A stretch of DNA of 64,000 bases from Phytoseiulus persimilis (GCA_037576195.1 JAQZDE010000067.1:61001-125000), one strand, 5' to 3'. Positions 24,301-35,764 are shown, counted from the stretch's first letter. The notes: generated from the sequence alone by a model not told the origin. Numbers and translations are program-made.

Positions 24301-25946
24301 ATCAGAATATTTTGAGCAGCAGCGTCCAGGGATCATCTCCAGAAAACCTGTGATTCATCTGAGCTCCCCAGCTGATGGCGATTGACGAGTCTAGAACAGT
24401 GGTTACCAACATTGTTCGTCCCATAGCCTCTCTACCGTATCTTTCCATGCCTCGTGGTCCCTTGCTGAGATATCTTTTGAGGTTACCTTTACGCAGTGAC
24501 TTATCGCTGTAAGTGGGTGAGAAAATTGTCCGAAGAGAGCTATCTAATGCTTTCCAAGCTGCGAGGCATAATCAGGTGTCTGTTGGAGCTGCTGGAGAGT
24601 GCCTGAAACTTTCTGTACGCATAGGAAAACAGACTTTCAATATCTTGCTCCCTAGTTCGAAAGCGAGAAACCGAGCTAGACACCTCTCGAACGTACGGGG
24701 CCATAGGGAATGTCCTCCTCTTCGGAAAAGCTTGCGGCATAGCAGGTTCCGAAAGCGTCTCATCTCAATTTGTGAGGATACTTCTGTGGGAGTCGACGAA
24801 GTCGTGTCGTGCATTCGGTTTTCCCATACCGGACTTTTGGGAACCTTCGAATTATCCGACGTGGGTATCTTATCACGGAATTCACCGGTATGAATCTCTA
24901 GGTCCCGGGAAAGGGCCGTTACCAAACGTGGTAAACATTCGTCCGGCGGCCGAGAAAAATTTTCTTCCGTCCAGTTCGGCCCTCCGCACATGATGAGGGT
25001 AGCTGTACAAGAGCCGTGATGATGTATGGGAATCCCTCTATTCACGAACACCACCATGCAGCTCGCATGGAGTCACGACGTCGCCGGTAGGGAGCTCAAT
25101 CCTGGAGAAGAACGTTGGCACAGCTCGTAGATCGCGTCCTCCCTGCGTATGTGCCGCTTCTTTGTCGTTCTGTTCCTCTACTGTGAATGCGTTTTGCGCG
25201 GTGTGTTCAGGGGCTCGTCAAAAGTATCTTGGAGGGCGAGTTCAACGAAAGTAGAGCCCGAGGGAGATATCTTGGAATAGTGATAGGAACAGCAATGCGG
25301 ACGACACTGTATCATCCGGATCTCGATTCCGACAGACAACGATAAGGGCAACGTGAGGTGAGATTACCCCGCCCCCCGTTACAACTTTTCTTTGACATGA
25401 AACGCTTCGCTAGATATTGCTAACGAACGAATGGAAGCGGTTTCCCAGTTTTCTCCGTGAATGGTCATGCGTGATCCAGTGATGAGCGCGAACCACTGAC
25501 CACAAGTTGATCGATTCTTACGGGAGATCGTTTCGGCGTTGGAGAACAGGACTGGTTTCCAATTTTCAGAATTCGGTTGGGGCTTGCGTCATGCCGGTCT
25601 CATATAAGCTTCTGTACTCCAACTCGCGAGTTCAGCTCCACATAGTTTGGTACCCTTATCGCGGGTATACCGATCTGATGAAAATTCATTGATGCTTGCG
25701 CATCCCAGCTCGAGCACGTGTCTCCTCTGTGTTTATGGAGTATTATTCATTGACACAAGTCGCTCGATTTCCGACTGCTGCGTTTTTGGAATCGTCCATT
25801 CGCGATGAGGGTTGATAGTGTTTGATTAAGGCTTCTCTCACTCAAGTTATTCACCCTCGTTCTCTCCTTGATCGAGCTCACTGGGCGGATGGATCGAGTC
25901 ACACTTGAGCTCATCCTCGTTTACGTTGTATCTTCCGGTGACCGCC
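21340..25946. other. Long region with no firm gene
   Basis: About 4.6 kb without a recognisable coding exon. The best isolated frames are plus 21871-22134 (87 codons from an ATG, basic, His-rich), plus 22342-22812 (Cys-rich, no known pattern) and the overlapping plus/minus frames at 24513-25057. A run of 13 or so C residues lies at about 23091-23103. The right end should hold the promoter of the Rubicon-like gene. Confidence 0.35.
21871..22134 (+). CDS. Candidate ORF, 87 residues
   Basis: An ATG-to-stop frame starting MHQRNLRSKNLRLEILDCVK. It is basic, with His-rich and Arg/Ser-rich parts and no recognisable domain. It could be a single small exon of an unseen gene, or chance. Confidence 0.2.
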   Translation: MHQRNLRSKNLRLEILDCVKAAATETSKDHQQHSCKHTGNLRIRRSPRGWSGDQGTPSERSFHHRRIVTPQKSLRNVTAEHVTLENP

Positions 25947-28900
25947 ATGAGTGGAGCGACAGATAGAGAAGTTCAAAACGAGAGGCGTGGAGACTCCGCC
26001 GCAGTGTCCGTAGCTCCGAGACCCAGCAGGCCTCTCCGGAATTTCGAGAAATGTTTCGCCGTCCTGGGTTGCTGCTCACATCATGTACGGTGTTGCTTCA
26101 CTAGGAAATCCCTTGGAAGTTGTGTTAGGTTTTCAAAGTTTACGCAACAGGAACTTAGTCTTTGAAAGTCGGTCTGGGCTTATCCAGCTGTCGGCGAGAG
26201 CCGGATTCACGAGACCTTTAACCGCCCTGCGTGATATCAGGTCTCGGCTTTGATGCAACTCAAGTCTCCGTTGGCAGACCTCCAGCGAGTGACCGCAGGG
26301 TCGAAGAGACCCAGCCTCAGATCGGGATGTTGAACCCAGAAAACCTAACGCCGAATCTTTCTCTTTCTGCGGCAGTCTGCTTCCGTCGTCCAGTCAGCGG
26401 TACCTTATGTTCAATCACCGAGTACCCAGGATGCATCATCAGAATCGAGTCAAAGACGGAACTCTTCAGGTCTGCAGAGACCGATGCGGCGCAATTACAG
26501 CTTCCTCGAGGATGGTGAGTACTGGAGGGAGATTTTTCTCAAGGTCAAAGACTCATTTCGAGCCGCTTCACCAAATCGAGGTCGATTCCATAGGTGCCCG
26601 AGATGTCTTGGCGCCAACCGAATTGGGTTTCCCCGTTCCCAAGAAAGGCCAATCGCTCTGCGATTTCCTCTCATCGGGAGACTTCAAGACGCACATGTCT
26701 CCGTTGGATAAGGAAAACGCCCATTTCTACATCGCTGAAGCTATTATCCAGGCCATCGAACACCTGCACTTCACCGATACTCGTCGTGGACGGATCCGTA
26801 AGAACTCTGACGAACTTCGTTATTAGCTCCCGCGGCGATTCCGGAGTTTTTCTTATCACTCGAATCACGCATTCACAGAGCAGCAAACTAGCGAGAGTGA
26901 ACTCGAGTCTTCGCCTGGCGTGATCCAGAGACCCCGTCGGAAGCGTCGCGATAAGAAGCACGTCGCCGGATCAAGCGATTCCAGCACTACCGCGCCCACC
27001 ACAACAGACGATGCCACGTCGTTGAGTCCCGACAGCTCGGGAGGGGCTGGAGATGCCGACGCATCGGACACATCAATCGGATCGGAAAACTCACAGGCAC
27101 CGATGAGCGCTGAGGGAGTTGCGCTGTGCCTGCTCAGGAATTTCAGGGATAAGCCTTTGCCCAAGGCCAGCGACCTCACATGGATGATCACCGACAACGA
27201 CGACGTACCCCAGCAGTTAATTCCTCTGCCCGATAGCTGGCCCGTGTCTCCGGACGAGACTTCACGATTCCGCACCCGGGGCAACGAACATTGGGCTCCC
27301 CCTCGGAAGCAAATTATCTACAATAAGATATTCCGAGAAGGCAACGCTAAAGAAGGGCTGAAGCGCCAAAACTACAGATGCGCCGGCTGTGGCATGAAAA
27401 CTCTCCCGAATACCAGATTAAGGTAAAGACCATTCGCCTCTGTTTTTGGAATCATTCACGGGCCTCGAGCTCCCAAGCACTGGGATCGCCACGACAACAT
27501 TTCCTCTTTCCTCAAGGTTGTGTCATTACTTGGGCAAGTACTTCTGTCAACTGTGCCACCGGAACGCGAAGTTCATCATACCTGCGCGGATTGTCCTCAA
27601 GTGGGATTTCTCGCAATATCCTGTTTCCGAGTTTGCCCACGAACTGTTGGAGTCGCTCTACTGTGATCCGGTGTTCGATTTATTCGACTACAGCAGGTGA
27701 TGTGTCGATTTAGGACTGATTGTCTCTCGGAATTTCCGGGATCATTATCTTGCATCCAATCGTGAAGCCAAGCGAATTGTATGATGATTGCCGTTACGTT
27801 TTGCACCAGATGAGTCGAGATAAAATATTACGCACCAATGTTTCAACGTTTGAGTCTCCCTTTCCCACGAGTCCATGGTGCTCGCCAAGCAGCCGATCCT
27901 CGAGTGTGAGAATTCATTGATCTTTCAGAAGTGTTTTCACCAAATCGCGCGCACTGACTAAGGTAACGGACCTTCGCGGCTCCCTGAAGTCGGCAGCGCA
28001 GTATGTCACTTTGTGTAAAAATGCCAACAGAGAGCGACTCTTAAGGATATCTGATTATCTGTACACGGATCAGTATAAGTACTCACTGAACGACTTCGTG
28101 CGGGTAGGTTCACGTTCAACGGATCCACCGTTCCGCTGTTTCTGCCCTTAGAGAGTTTCTCTACTTCCGGGTACTCTTCTCAGAAGACTCGACTTGGATT
28201 TACAAATCACTCAATCAAATCTCTTTCATTGAAGGCACAAAGTGGAGAACTATATCGAGCTTTGACGGATTCGCTCCAACGCTGCGTTGATCATATTCGA
28301 ACCTGTCAACGCTGCCACAACCAGGGTTATTTCTGTGAGCTTTGCAAGAAGAACGAAATGATCTTTCCTTTCGACATAGATAACGTCGTTCAGTGCGCAA
28401 CTTGTCGCGCTTGTTATCACAAGAAGTGCGTCAGAAGAGGCTTCGTTTGCAGCAAGTGCAAGCGACTTCAGAAGTAAGTTGGGATCTGTGTTCCACACGT
28501 CTGTTGTGGTTCCGTGGGGGTTCGAGCTCACTTCGGCTCAATGACGGATTTTTTGCACCTTGGAAGATAAGAAGATGAAGAGATTGACGTGTCGTTCTCT
28601 GGTGAAGGGTTGCAGCAGATGATCACTCACTCGAGGTTTCCCACTGTTAACTCGCTGTTATCTCGGTTCGTTTCTTGTAGTTCATCGTAATCATGGGGTA
28701 CTCTGAAGTACTAAAGTGTGTTCTCCGTTAGGTGAGTTCTGAATCCGGGTTGCCCGCCGGTGAGCTTCGGTGTTAGGCAGGGATGGGGGGTGAGACCGTC
28801 GGCTTCTCGAGGATTTGAATTTTGTTCACTCGACTTTGTCTCGTGATGGGGAGAACGAGCCGGTATGAACCAAAATCGGGATCAGGTAGTTTGCACTCTC

Positions 28901-29060
28901 TGAGCGGGCATTGACTTTTGGGAACTGTTGGGACGAATCCGCAAGGGAATTGTACGGAACGAAGAGTCTGCAGAATCCACTATTGACTCATGTCATTCAA
29001 TCTCTTTCCAGGCGGATGTACGACACGATCCAGGAGGCAGAAGAAGCCGTTGAACGCTAG
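25947..29060 (+). CDS. RUBCN-like: Rubicon/Pacer-like autophagy regulator
   Basis: Exons 25947-26084, 26241-26288, 26376-26514, 26594-26797, 26879-27422, 27517-27696, 27929-28103, 28235-28473 and 29012-29060 join with every phase matched, giving 571 residues. The start ATG has a strong context (ACCGCCATGA). The first two exons are less certain than the rest. The middle is Ser/Thr-rich and phospho-like (RRNSSGLQRPMRRNYSFLED), followed by LDKENAHFYIAEAIIQAIEH, a segment shared with vertebrate Rubicon. The C-terminal Rubicon-homology domain is intact and Cys/His-rich: NYRCAGCGMKT, CHYLGKYFCQLCH, the IPARIVLKWDFSQYPVSEF block, YSLNDFVR, CQRCHNQGYFCELC, IFPFDIDNV, CATCRACYHKKC and CSKC. In vertebrates this domain binds Rab7 on late endosomes and autophagosomes and the proteins act with the Vps34-UVRAG complex. 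No RUN domain is seen upstream, so by architecture it resembles Pacer (RUBCNL) more than Rubicon. Confidence 0.88.
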
Positions 29061-29518
29061 TTATCAAATATAGAGGAATAACCTGGCGGCGGCTGCGGAC
29101 AGAATGGAGCTCCACGAAGATGTAACGAAAGTCAACTCGGTCGGCTGCAGACAAATACAATACACATCAGCTAAGTTAGAAAAAAAGTCAGCACCGCAGG
29201 AGGATACCCGTGCCAATATTTTCATGATGCGAAAAAAATGCGACCTTCGATTGGAGCGTTGTCGGTTCAATAACACGAAGCAATAACTCGAATAGTCTCG
29301 TTTGAGCATTCTCGAAAGTCTCCGTAGCGTAGTTCGGAACTCGGCGGAACGACGCGATGCTTGAACTATTTCCCCACCAAAGTTGGTCCTCGAAAAGACT
29401 CCCGGTGAGTTCTTTGGATCCAGCCGCTTCGGAGAGCTCCTGAGGGTCTCATGCTGTATAGTTTTCATGTACCGATATGTATACAGATGCTGCTGAGTCA
29501 GTTAGAGCTGAATAATGC

Positions 29519-29524
29519 TTTATT
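29519..29524 (-). terminator. AATAAA on minus strand
   Basis: A canonical hexamer read on the minus strand, positioned about 180 bases after the stop of the candidate exon at 29702. Confidence 0.35.
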
Positions 29525-29676
29525 TTATCGCAATCAAGTTTTCGATTCGCTGAACCACCAACCCTGAAGTCTGCTCGTCGCTACCGTGAAGGCAGTGAGG
29601 AGATATGACTTCTGTGTTCCTGTTAATAACTCTACAACCTGAATACCAATTGTACAGGTACAACAATCATCGACCC

Positions 29677-29682
29677 AATAAA
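29677..29682 (+). terminator. AATAAA, possible Rubicon-like gene 3' end
   Basis: The first plus-strand AATAAA I saw after the Rubicon-like stop codon at 29060 lies about 620 bases downstream. It would imply a 3' UTR that overlaps the minus-strand candidate below. Confidence 0.3.
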
Positions 29683-29701
29683 TATCGAAAATGCCGTCAA
29701 G

Positions 29702-29990
29702 CTAACATGAAACCGAGCTTCGCCGTGCTTTACTGGAATTCTTTTCATCCGCTGAGGAGGGAATCTCGCTGACTTGGTGTGCAATCTGGGCGCTCTTTTC
29801 TATCCTTCCGCGAGCGTTGACGACGTGAAATGCTCCAGTTCCAGCCCATCCAAGATTCAGAATCTCGGACGTGTTAATTTTCATGCGCAGATTGTTTCCG
29901 ACGGATTGAGCGCAATGAAAGGATCCGAATGTGGCGCTACGGCCAGGGATTCTTCGCTTCTCTGACGACCTGCTTCCTTGTTGGGAATTG
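29702..29990 (-). CDS. Candidate C-terminal exon, minus strand
   Basis: The minus-strand frame ends in a stop at 29702 after NLRMKINTSEILNLGW, GAFHVVNARGRIEKSAQIA and a Ser/Lys/Arg-rich tail. A minus-strand AATAAA lies about 180 bases beyond, at 29519-29524, which fits a terminal exon with a short 3' UTR. The 5' boundary is not resolved and the family is not recognised. Confidence 0.3.
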
Positions 29991-30471
29991 AGTTGATATG
30001 TTATCGACTGTACTGCAAGGCTGGCAATTCGATCAGTCAGGCGAAATTCTTGCGGGCGGGAATTCCGTGGGAGAACTGAGAGCAATTCTCAAGTATGCGC
30101 ATTTTCCCACGGGGAACGGGCGAGTATGCTTCCGAATGGATTGCATGTCACGATTTCTCGATCGAAATGCCTCTAAGTGAGACCGGATTCAACGGTCTCG
30201 GGCTGTTCCCCTACTCTCGGACCATGCGCGCGTAGGAGCAAATTCATTTGACACTCCCATTTCGCCCAATCTCCGGGGCTCAGGAGTCTTTCAAGCTTCA
30301 CTTTGAATTCATTCGCTGCTGCCATGATTACGCGGAGTCAATGTTCGACGGCTTGCAGCCTTGATGAACACGTGGCACTCAGGAACCCCCTGAACTCACA
30401 GTTTCCGCAATTTAGTTCTACTGACTAACAAAATTCAGCATACCTGGGAGACATGGTTCAATCCTTCACAG

Positions 30472-32233
30472 GACTCCCTCCACTGAACCATCTGATACCG
30501 GACTGCCAAGTACATCCTCTCTGGGAGATGAATTTCCATGTAGACAGAGACAGTCCGGCGGCACGCTCTATTCGATCGCTTCGCTTTTTGACGATTCTCT
30601 CGCCGTGTTCCGGTACCCACAACTCTGACCGAAGTAAGGAAGGGGAGTCAATGACATTTAAATATTGTTCATCAGTTTCTGGATCCGCTCTCGAGATCGG
30701 CGGAGGAGGTTTCCGATTGTACAGCTTCCACTTCGATTAAGATGCGTCATGTTTCGGATGACCTATTCAAGGAGTTGGACAACGAACGACTGGAGGGAGA
30801 ATCGACGAGAAGGGAGATAGCGAACGTTGTAGATCACGGATGAGCTAAAAATATGGGAAACATGTCCGACAGGAAACACACGGGGTCCTCATTTCAGCGA
30901 ACGCAGACCCACCCATGATTTATTTAATTCCTCTAACCAAACTTTTTCTTGGAGGAAAGAGAGAAGGATACACGAGACGAGTTTAACAGTTGAAGTAACG
31001 ATATAAATTTCATCCCATGAGGTTATTATCCTCTGTCTCTGAGCTATTTAAGAGCTCTCATGGTTTATTCTTCGTAAGAAAGTCTTCCAAAGTAAGGAAG
31101 TTTGTGGATTGTTCGTCGTCCTGCCGCTCCTCACCATGACGACGAGCATGACGCGCTCCACTGAGCGCACGCTGGTTGCCCGAAGAGTTCGGAGCGTCGC
31201 GGCCAACGTCTGTGGAAGAGATCCCATGCCATTTTCATATAGACACATGGAAGACATTGGAAAAACCTGCGCAGAGTGGTCCCGTGTTGCCTGAAGCTCC
31301 TCAACATTAAGGCACCGCTCCATCGAGTTTGTACGTCAAGCACTACTTTGGAACTTTCGAGGTTGCTTTCAAGATGTCAAGGAGAACTGGACTCCGATAG
31401 AGAAGGCGGCGATCATCACGTACTTCGTTGACCAGCTCTCCCACTGACCCTTGATATTGCGGCGGCTCCTCGTCCAGAGATTCTTCTTCAGACAGATCTG
31501 TGATGAGAAAATCGAATATCGCTCACAGTTCCATTCCAAATATTGACCTTCTCAGGGGAGCCGAAGAGTGCTCCGTAGAGAACAGTTCCTATAGTGTTCC
31601 AAACTACCCACTTCCTATACAAATTGAGCTCATTCCGTTTATTTTTCAGGACGAACAACTGGTCCAACGGAAGCCGGCTCGAACAAATGATCGAAGCTCA
31701 CGTCGAGAGGAGGGCCTCAAATCCGACGAATCGCGTCCTTAGAAAGCCAGGGTCGGCACGAGCCGAACGTTTGGTGGCAACATTCCTGCCGGGTCCCGTA
31801 CTTTGCTCATTCAGCTGTTTGACGGGACTTGAGCTCTTGGGTTTTACAAATATTTACTAATGTGATGTTGTGATCTCAGCCGACAGTGAGACATCCGTCC
31901 TGCACTTCCTGGAGTCATCTTGGAGCAGAGATTGCTCCGTTATAGTCATTGCCGAGAATTCGGCAGAAAGTTTCTCATTCCGTCTCAGCTACCTCATGGG
32001 AAAAGAACGAAGAGTCCAGAACGTTCGAACGTTTCTGATCGAGTCAGGATTTTGCTGCTCTCGTCGAGTTCCGCATGGAGCAGGAACATCGTCGACCGGA
32101 GAACGGAAACCGAAAGATTCAGCCGTCAAGTACCCTAGAATCGCAGGTGTGGGAAACTTTCGTCCGCGAGACAGAACTCCTCCACAAGTGGACGGCAATC
32201 GAACGCGAATGGCTGGATGAACCCTCATTCTGA
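30472..32233 (+). CDS. Candidate multi-exon gene, unrecognised (one exon missing)
   Basis: Two coding-like blocks were found. The first is 30472-30604 joined to 30676-30828 (phase 0; SLFDDSLA running into FLDPLSRSAEEVSD and MRHVSDDLFKELDNERLEGE). The second is 31529-31574, 31650-31773 and 32048-32233 (phases 2 and 0; FQILTFSGEPKSA, then NNWSNGSRLEQMIEAHVERR, then ALVEFRMEQEHRR and VRETELLHKWTAIEREWLDE before the stop). The two blocks are in incompatible phase, so at least one exon between 30829 and 31528 is missing, or these are two genes. The protein is hydrophilic, acidic at first and coiled-coil-like at the end. No family is recognised. Confidence 0.4.
31343..31497 (-). CDS. Candidate terminal exon, antisense to the gene above
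   Basis: After a minus-strand acceptor CATCACAG at 31498 an acidic stretch (DLSEEESLDEEPPQYQ) leads into SVGELVNEVRDDRRLLYR and LDILKATSK, ending in a stop at 31343. A minus-strand AATAAA lies near 31060. If real, it sits inside an intron of the plus-strand candidate. Upstream exons were not found. Confidence 0.3.
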
Positions 32234-32469
32234 TTCCAATGATTCCAGAAATAAGGTTTCTTCGTGGGCGCGAGCCCGGGGTTAAATCCTCCGCGACGTT
32301 GTGTCCTGCGACAATTTACGCCTGACGATTCTATCTGTAGCAGCGCCCATGGACGTCCGACGATAATATCGATCCATCCTGGAGGGCATTAACTTTGTCC
32401 TGCCGGCGTATCCTCTGGGATCGCCTCGGAACTGGCTCCGTTAGAGGCGTTGATGTTGTCAGTTCATCT

Positions 32470-33170
32470 TGCTTTCGGCCTCCGATCTCGTCCGTCATTT
32501 ACTCCGCCAATCCAGCACTGCAGATCTCGAACGCTTTGGGGATTTGCTAGAGGGCTCATATAGATAATATCTTCTAAACACACCTTAGGCTTTATCGGGA
32601 AGATGCGAGAGGGTAGAAGTTCGAAAGAGTTGGGGATTGTGCGTCGGAGAAGACCTGGGAGGGAAGGGCATCTCAAAGCGAGATGTGCGAGAGAAGAAGG
32701 TAGGGTCATACTGAGCAGAACGATTGGTGGATGATTCAACAGAACAGGGGTGTTGTTCGGTATTATGTGGAGGAACGAGGGGAGAGATTTCGGCTGAACA
32801 TCTTCCGTTGAAGTACCGGTAGAATAGAAAGCAGGGCTGCGAAATCCTGAGAGGTGAACGCAGAACCACGACCGGAAACCAGAATCGCCGGTGGACCAAA
32901 CCTCAAGATGAAGTTCTCCACAAGTCGGAGTGCTGGTCCCTTCGACGTCGAAATCACCACATCCAGCAGAACGAATATCAAATTTCAAACTGTGCACTGG
33001 TTTTCTGTTCGCCAAAATGGCCCGCTTTTTCTTACATAGCCACACAGTGAGATTCCAGCAGAGCACCCAGTAGTACGAACAGCCGCTTCAAGTTTTACAC
33101 GAACTCCCTTGTACAGGATTCTGTTTTCAAGTATCCCCCACAAGAATTCCAGTTCCGAATTGGACTTCAC
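32470..33170 (-). mobile_element. Degenerate LTR-retrotransposon integrase fragment
   Basis: The minus strand encodes pieces of a retroviral-type integrase core. The clearest is at 32763-32981, where the order is a Phe-rich helix, RFGPPAILVSGRGSAF, then SQDFAALL, matching the region around the second catalytic Asp in Ty3/gypsy integrases. The following part (32464-32762) continues the homology in a different frame, and the start (32985-33170) in a third. Frameshifts therefore break it and it cannot make an active enzyme. No long terminal repeats or other retroelement domains were recognised nearby. It is described only as a decayed remnant. Confidence 0.6.
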
Positions 33171-34276
33171 CCCGACTCAACACCGAAGGACATTAGAAGG
33201 ACGGGAGAAATCTCACGATGCTGGGAGAACCGAGAAAATGATCTGTGAACGCGAAACACTTCACCCCCGAAACGAAAGGGACCATTTGTGCACATGGAAG
33301 ATCGAGAAAAACTGAAATCAAATCAAATCACGAATCAGTTCGACTTCGTTCTCGAATCGTCTTCTCTGTTTTTTTCAGCAGCGCCACTCTGGCTCTGATC
33401 GTCTAATCTTGACGCTGGATCATGGAGATCTGATCCGTCTCAGCTATTAACGCACCGACACCGACGCCCCGGTGGTTAACTCTGTCAGCCTGCAACAGTA
33501 GAATTTCAACGGAATCGGCTCGTCCGCCAACTTCTTCTCCAACATTTTGAGCTCTGCACCCTTCTTGAGCCTCCCCCCCCCCTCCGACTCAAAAACTGTC
33601 TGAATCCATGTAAGTACGTTCTGAGGCATTGGAAACTCCCCGATCGATTTCTTCGACCTTGAAGAACCAGGTTGTACACCGTCCTGGCTGACTCAGAATC
33701 CCAGGAAGTCCACTTTCGTCTCAATGAAGTTGCACCCCTCTCACCGTGCCGTCAAGCCTGCCTTTCAATGACTAATCTTGTGGTAAGTGCAACTGGAGAT
33801 ACGGTCAGTGGAGCTGTGCATGGCTCTTGGAGCATGCTATTGTTCCGTTGTTGTCGATGCTTCCTTCCGGTGCATGTGTGACCCCAAGAGCTTTCATCTA
33901 TAGCTGCCGCTGCCACGGGAACGAAAAATGTTGCTCGGATCGCTATCACCGAAAGTTCCTCGGTCTCAAACGAGCAGGTGTTGACGCACGCTGGGAGAAC
34001 AGTGTGAGACACGCTCGGGACGAATTTCGCGAATCCACAACATCACTCGTCTTCATTCTGCATCTCAGGGACGAGCCCGTAATCACTGTAGCCCTGTTTC
34101 ATCGGTGGTCGCCCACAAGTAGGCCTTCCAGCGGATCCGGATCCCCAGGATCCGCAAGACCAGCGCACATTTAATCGTGAAATTCAATGAGGAAATGGTC
34201 GTAGGGCAAACACGGATTACCTGTCTCTTGTTGCGGTTATCGCCGGTGGTTCCGTAGTCCGCTGATGTCAGTCGTA
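33171..34276. other. Repeat-flanked region without a firm gene
   Basis: Short frames on both strands, notably minus 33447-33629 and 33506-33724, which read through a C/G homopolymer near 33571-33582. They may be further retroelement debris. No intact gene is supported. Confidence 0.3.
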
Positions 34277-34325
34277 CAGGGTATTTTTAAGTCGGGAATT
34301 TTCGAACCCGATTCTGTTTTGTTTG
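34277..34325. repeat. Fragment related to the adjacent fold-back element
   Basis: Starting at CAGGGTATTTTTAAGTCGGG, directly after a TA dinucleotide, this segment repeats the outer part of the terminal inverted repeat of the element at 34853-35353 (TCGGGAATTTTCGAACCCG against TCGGGAATCTTCGAGCCCG). It is followed by a TTTG microsatellite (about 34316-34336). Confidence 0.55.
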
Positions 34326-34542
34326 TTTGTTTGTGTTTAGTTCTCCGTCGGTAACATCACAGTCAGCACAAAGAAAAGTGCTGCCATATTTCCAAGTCAA
34401 TTTGCTGAGAGCGGGTCAGTTATGGTTTTTGAATGCGAATTCCTAAGATCGAGCCGTCAGAGAGCGAGGCCGTCTCAACGAACATTTCTCTGAAAGGCTA
34501 GCTTTGCGCGAGTGCTGTCGTTGTGTGAGAGCTGGGCTTTGC

Positions 34543-34668
34543 AGCGGTCATCTAACCGCGGTTGATAACCGCCATACCCGCTGATCATTTTCGGTTATTA
34601 ACCGCAATAATCACAAGCGAATTGCGATTGGAACCGCATTCAACCGCAATTTTCAACCGCGTTCAAAA
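34543..34668. repeat. AACCGC/GCGGTT motif cluster
   Basis: In about 125 bases the hexamer AACCGC or its complement occurs at least seven times, including the perfect palindrome AACCGCGGTT and a TTATTAACCGCAATAAT block. It looks like the subterminal repeat region of a DNA transposon (hAT-like elements often carry such arrays), which is an inference. Confidence 0.5.
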
Positions 34669-34852
34669 TTGAGGGTGTATCTCGTCTGACAAGCATATGA
34701 CCGTCGCTCCGACGCTCTGCCGGTCACATCAGCTCTCGGATGCCGGCACCGGGCAGGCCGTCAAGCGGAAGGGAGAACGTTTCCGAGAGGAAATCTTCAT
34801 TAACTCGTCTCTTCCATCGATACCGAGACCTGTTTCCTAGGAGTCTCTAGAA

Positions 34853-35353
34853 CAGGGTGGCTTTTTTCAGTCGGGAATCTTCGAGCCCGATCTTGTTTTG
34901 ACCATAACTTTCGCAGTTCTTGGAATATCTCGAAAATCGAGAAGTGATCAATAGAGGAAATCGGGGCGATCGTTTTGACTCAAATCTCGTGAGATTCAAA
35001 TGAATATGATGAAAATAGAGACGCGGTCAGAAAATGGTTTTGAAGATGACCATTTTTTTCCCGAGGTCCCCCTTGAAAGTCAATGTGAGAACGCGACCCC
35101 TGCGAGTCCGATCGGATGAATATTGACTATTTCACCATGATTTTTAGGGAGACCTCGAAAAAAAAAAGGTCTTCCTCAACAATTTTCTTACCGTAATTTC
35201 GACCCCATCATATCGATTTGAATCTCACATCGATGACCGCCCCGATATCCTCTATCGATCGCTCTTTGAGTTTCGAGAATATTCCGAGAACTGAGAAAGT
35301 TATGGCCAAAACAAGATCGCACCCGAAAATTCCCGACTGAAAAAGCCACCATG
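34853..35353. mobile_element. Fold-back MITE with long terminal inverted repeats
   Basis: The left arm (about 34856-35010, starting GGTGGCTTTTTTCAGTCGGG) is matched in reverse complement by the right arm (about 35206-35350, ending CCCGACTGAAAAAGCCACC). Both arms contain recognisably diverged copies of the same sequence, including TTTTGACCATAACTTT on the left and its inverse AAAGTTATGGCCAAAA on the right. The pairing extends partly into the centre (GAGGTCCCC against GGGAGACCTC). There is no transposase frame. The ends resemble CAGGG-type Tc1/mariner termini and the right end is followed by TA. Confidence 0.75.
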
Positions 35354-35764
35354 TATTCCTCACTTACGCGCTCTGGAAGTGCCTGACGGCACACTTCCTC
35401 CTCATCGTCTCCCACAATGATCTGCGCCATTGCGAGGTTTGGAACGCCATTTCCACGAAACGACGTACGTTTTGCTTCCAGAATCGGGTAATCTACGTGG
35501 ATAGATTATAATTCATCTATTGCAGCCAGAGCTGTGCATTCCTCATGTAATTTCAACCGATTCGGGCGTTCTGCGCCCTCCATCGTTTGGCTTGGCTCAG
35601 AGGCCGCGAAAACCCGCTTATTGAGTGGCGGCTGCAATAAACTCACAGCCCCGATTATAGCATTCGTCTGGGAGGAATGCGAACCTTGGAGCGATTCGCA
35701 TCAGTTCGGCCGTGGCTGATCGGGCTCGGTTCGATCCTGCGAGTCACTTCCACTGTGTGTTGCG

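Noticed and set aside
26515-26543. A 29-base intron in the Rubicon-like gene
   Set aside because: Too short; the acceptor at 26593 gives a 79-base intron with matching phase and the expected family sequence.
31371-31560. Membrane-transporter-like reading (KYVMIAAFSIGVQFS) on the minus strand
   Set aside because: Only one hydrophobic stretch, no continuing transporter helices downstream; the alternative acidic frame with its own poly(A) signal is more convincing.
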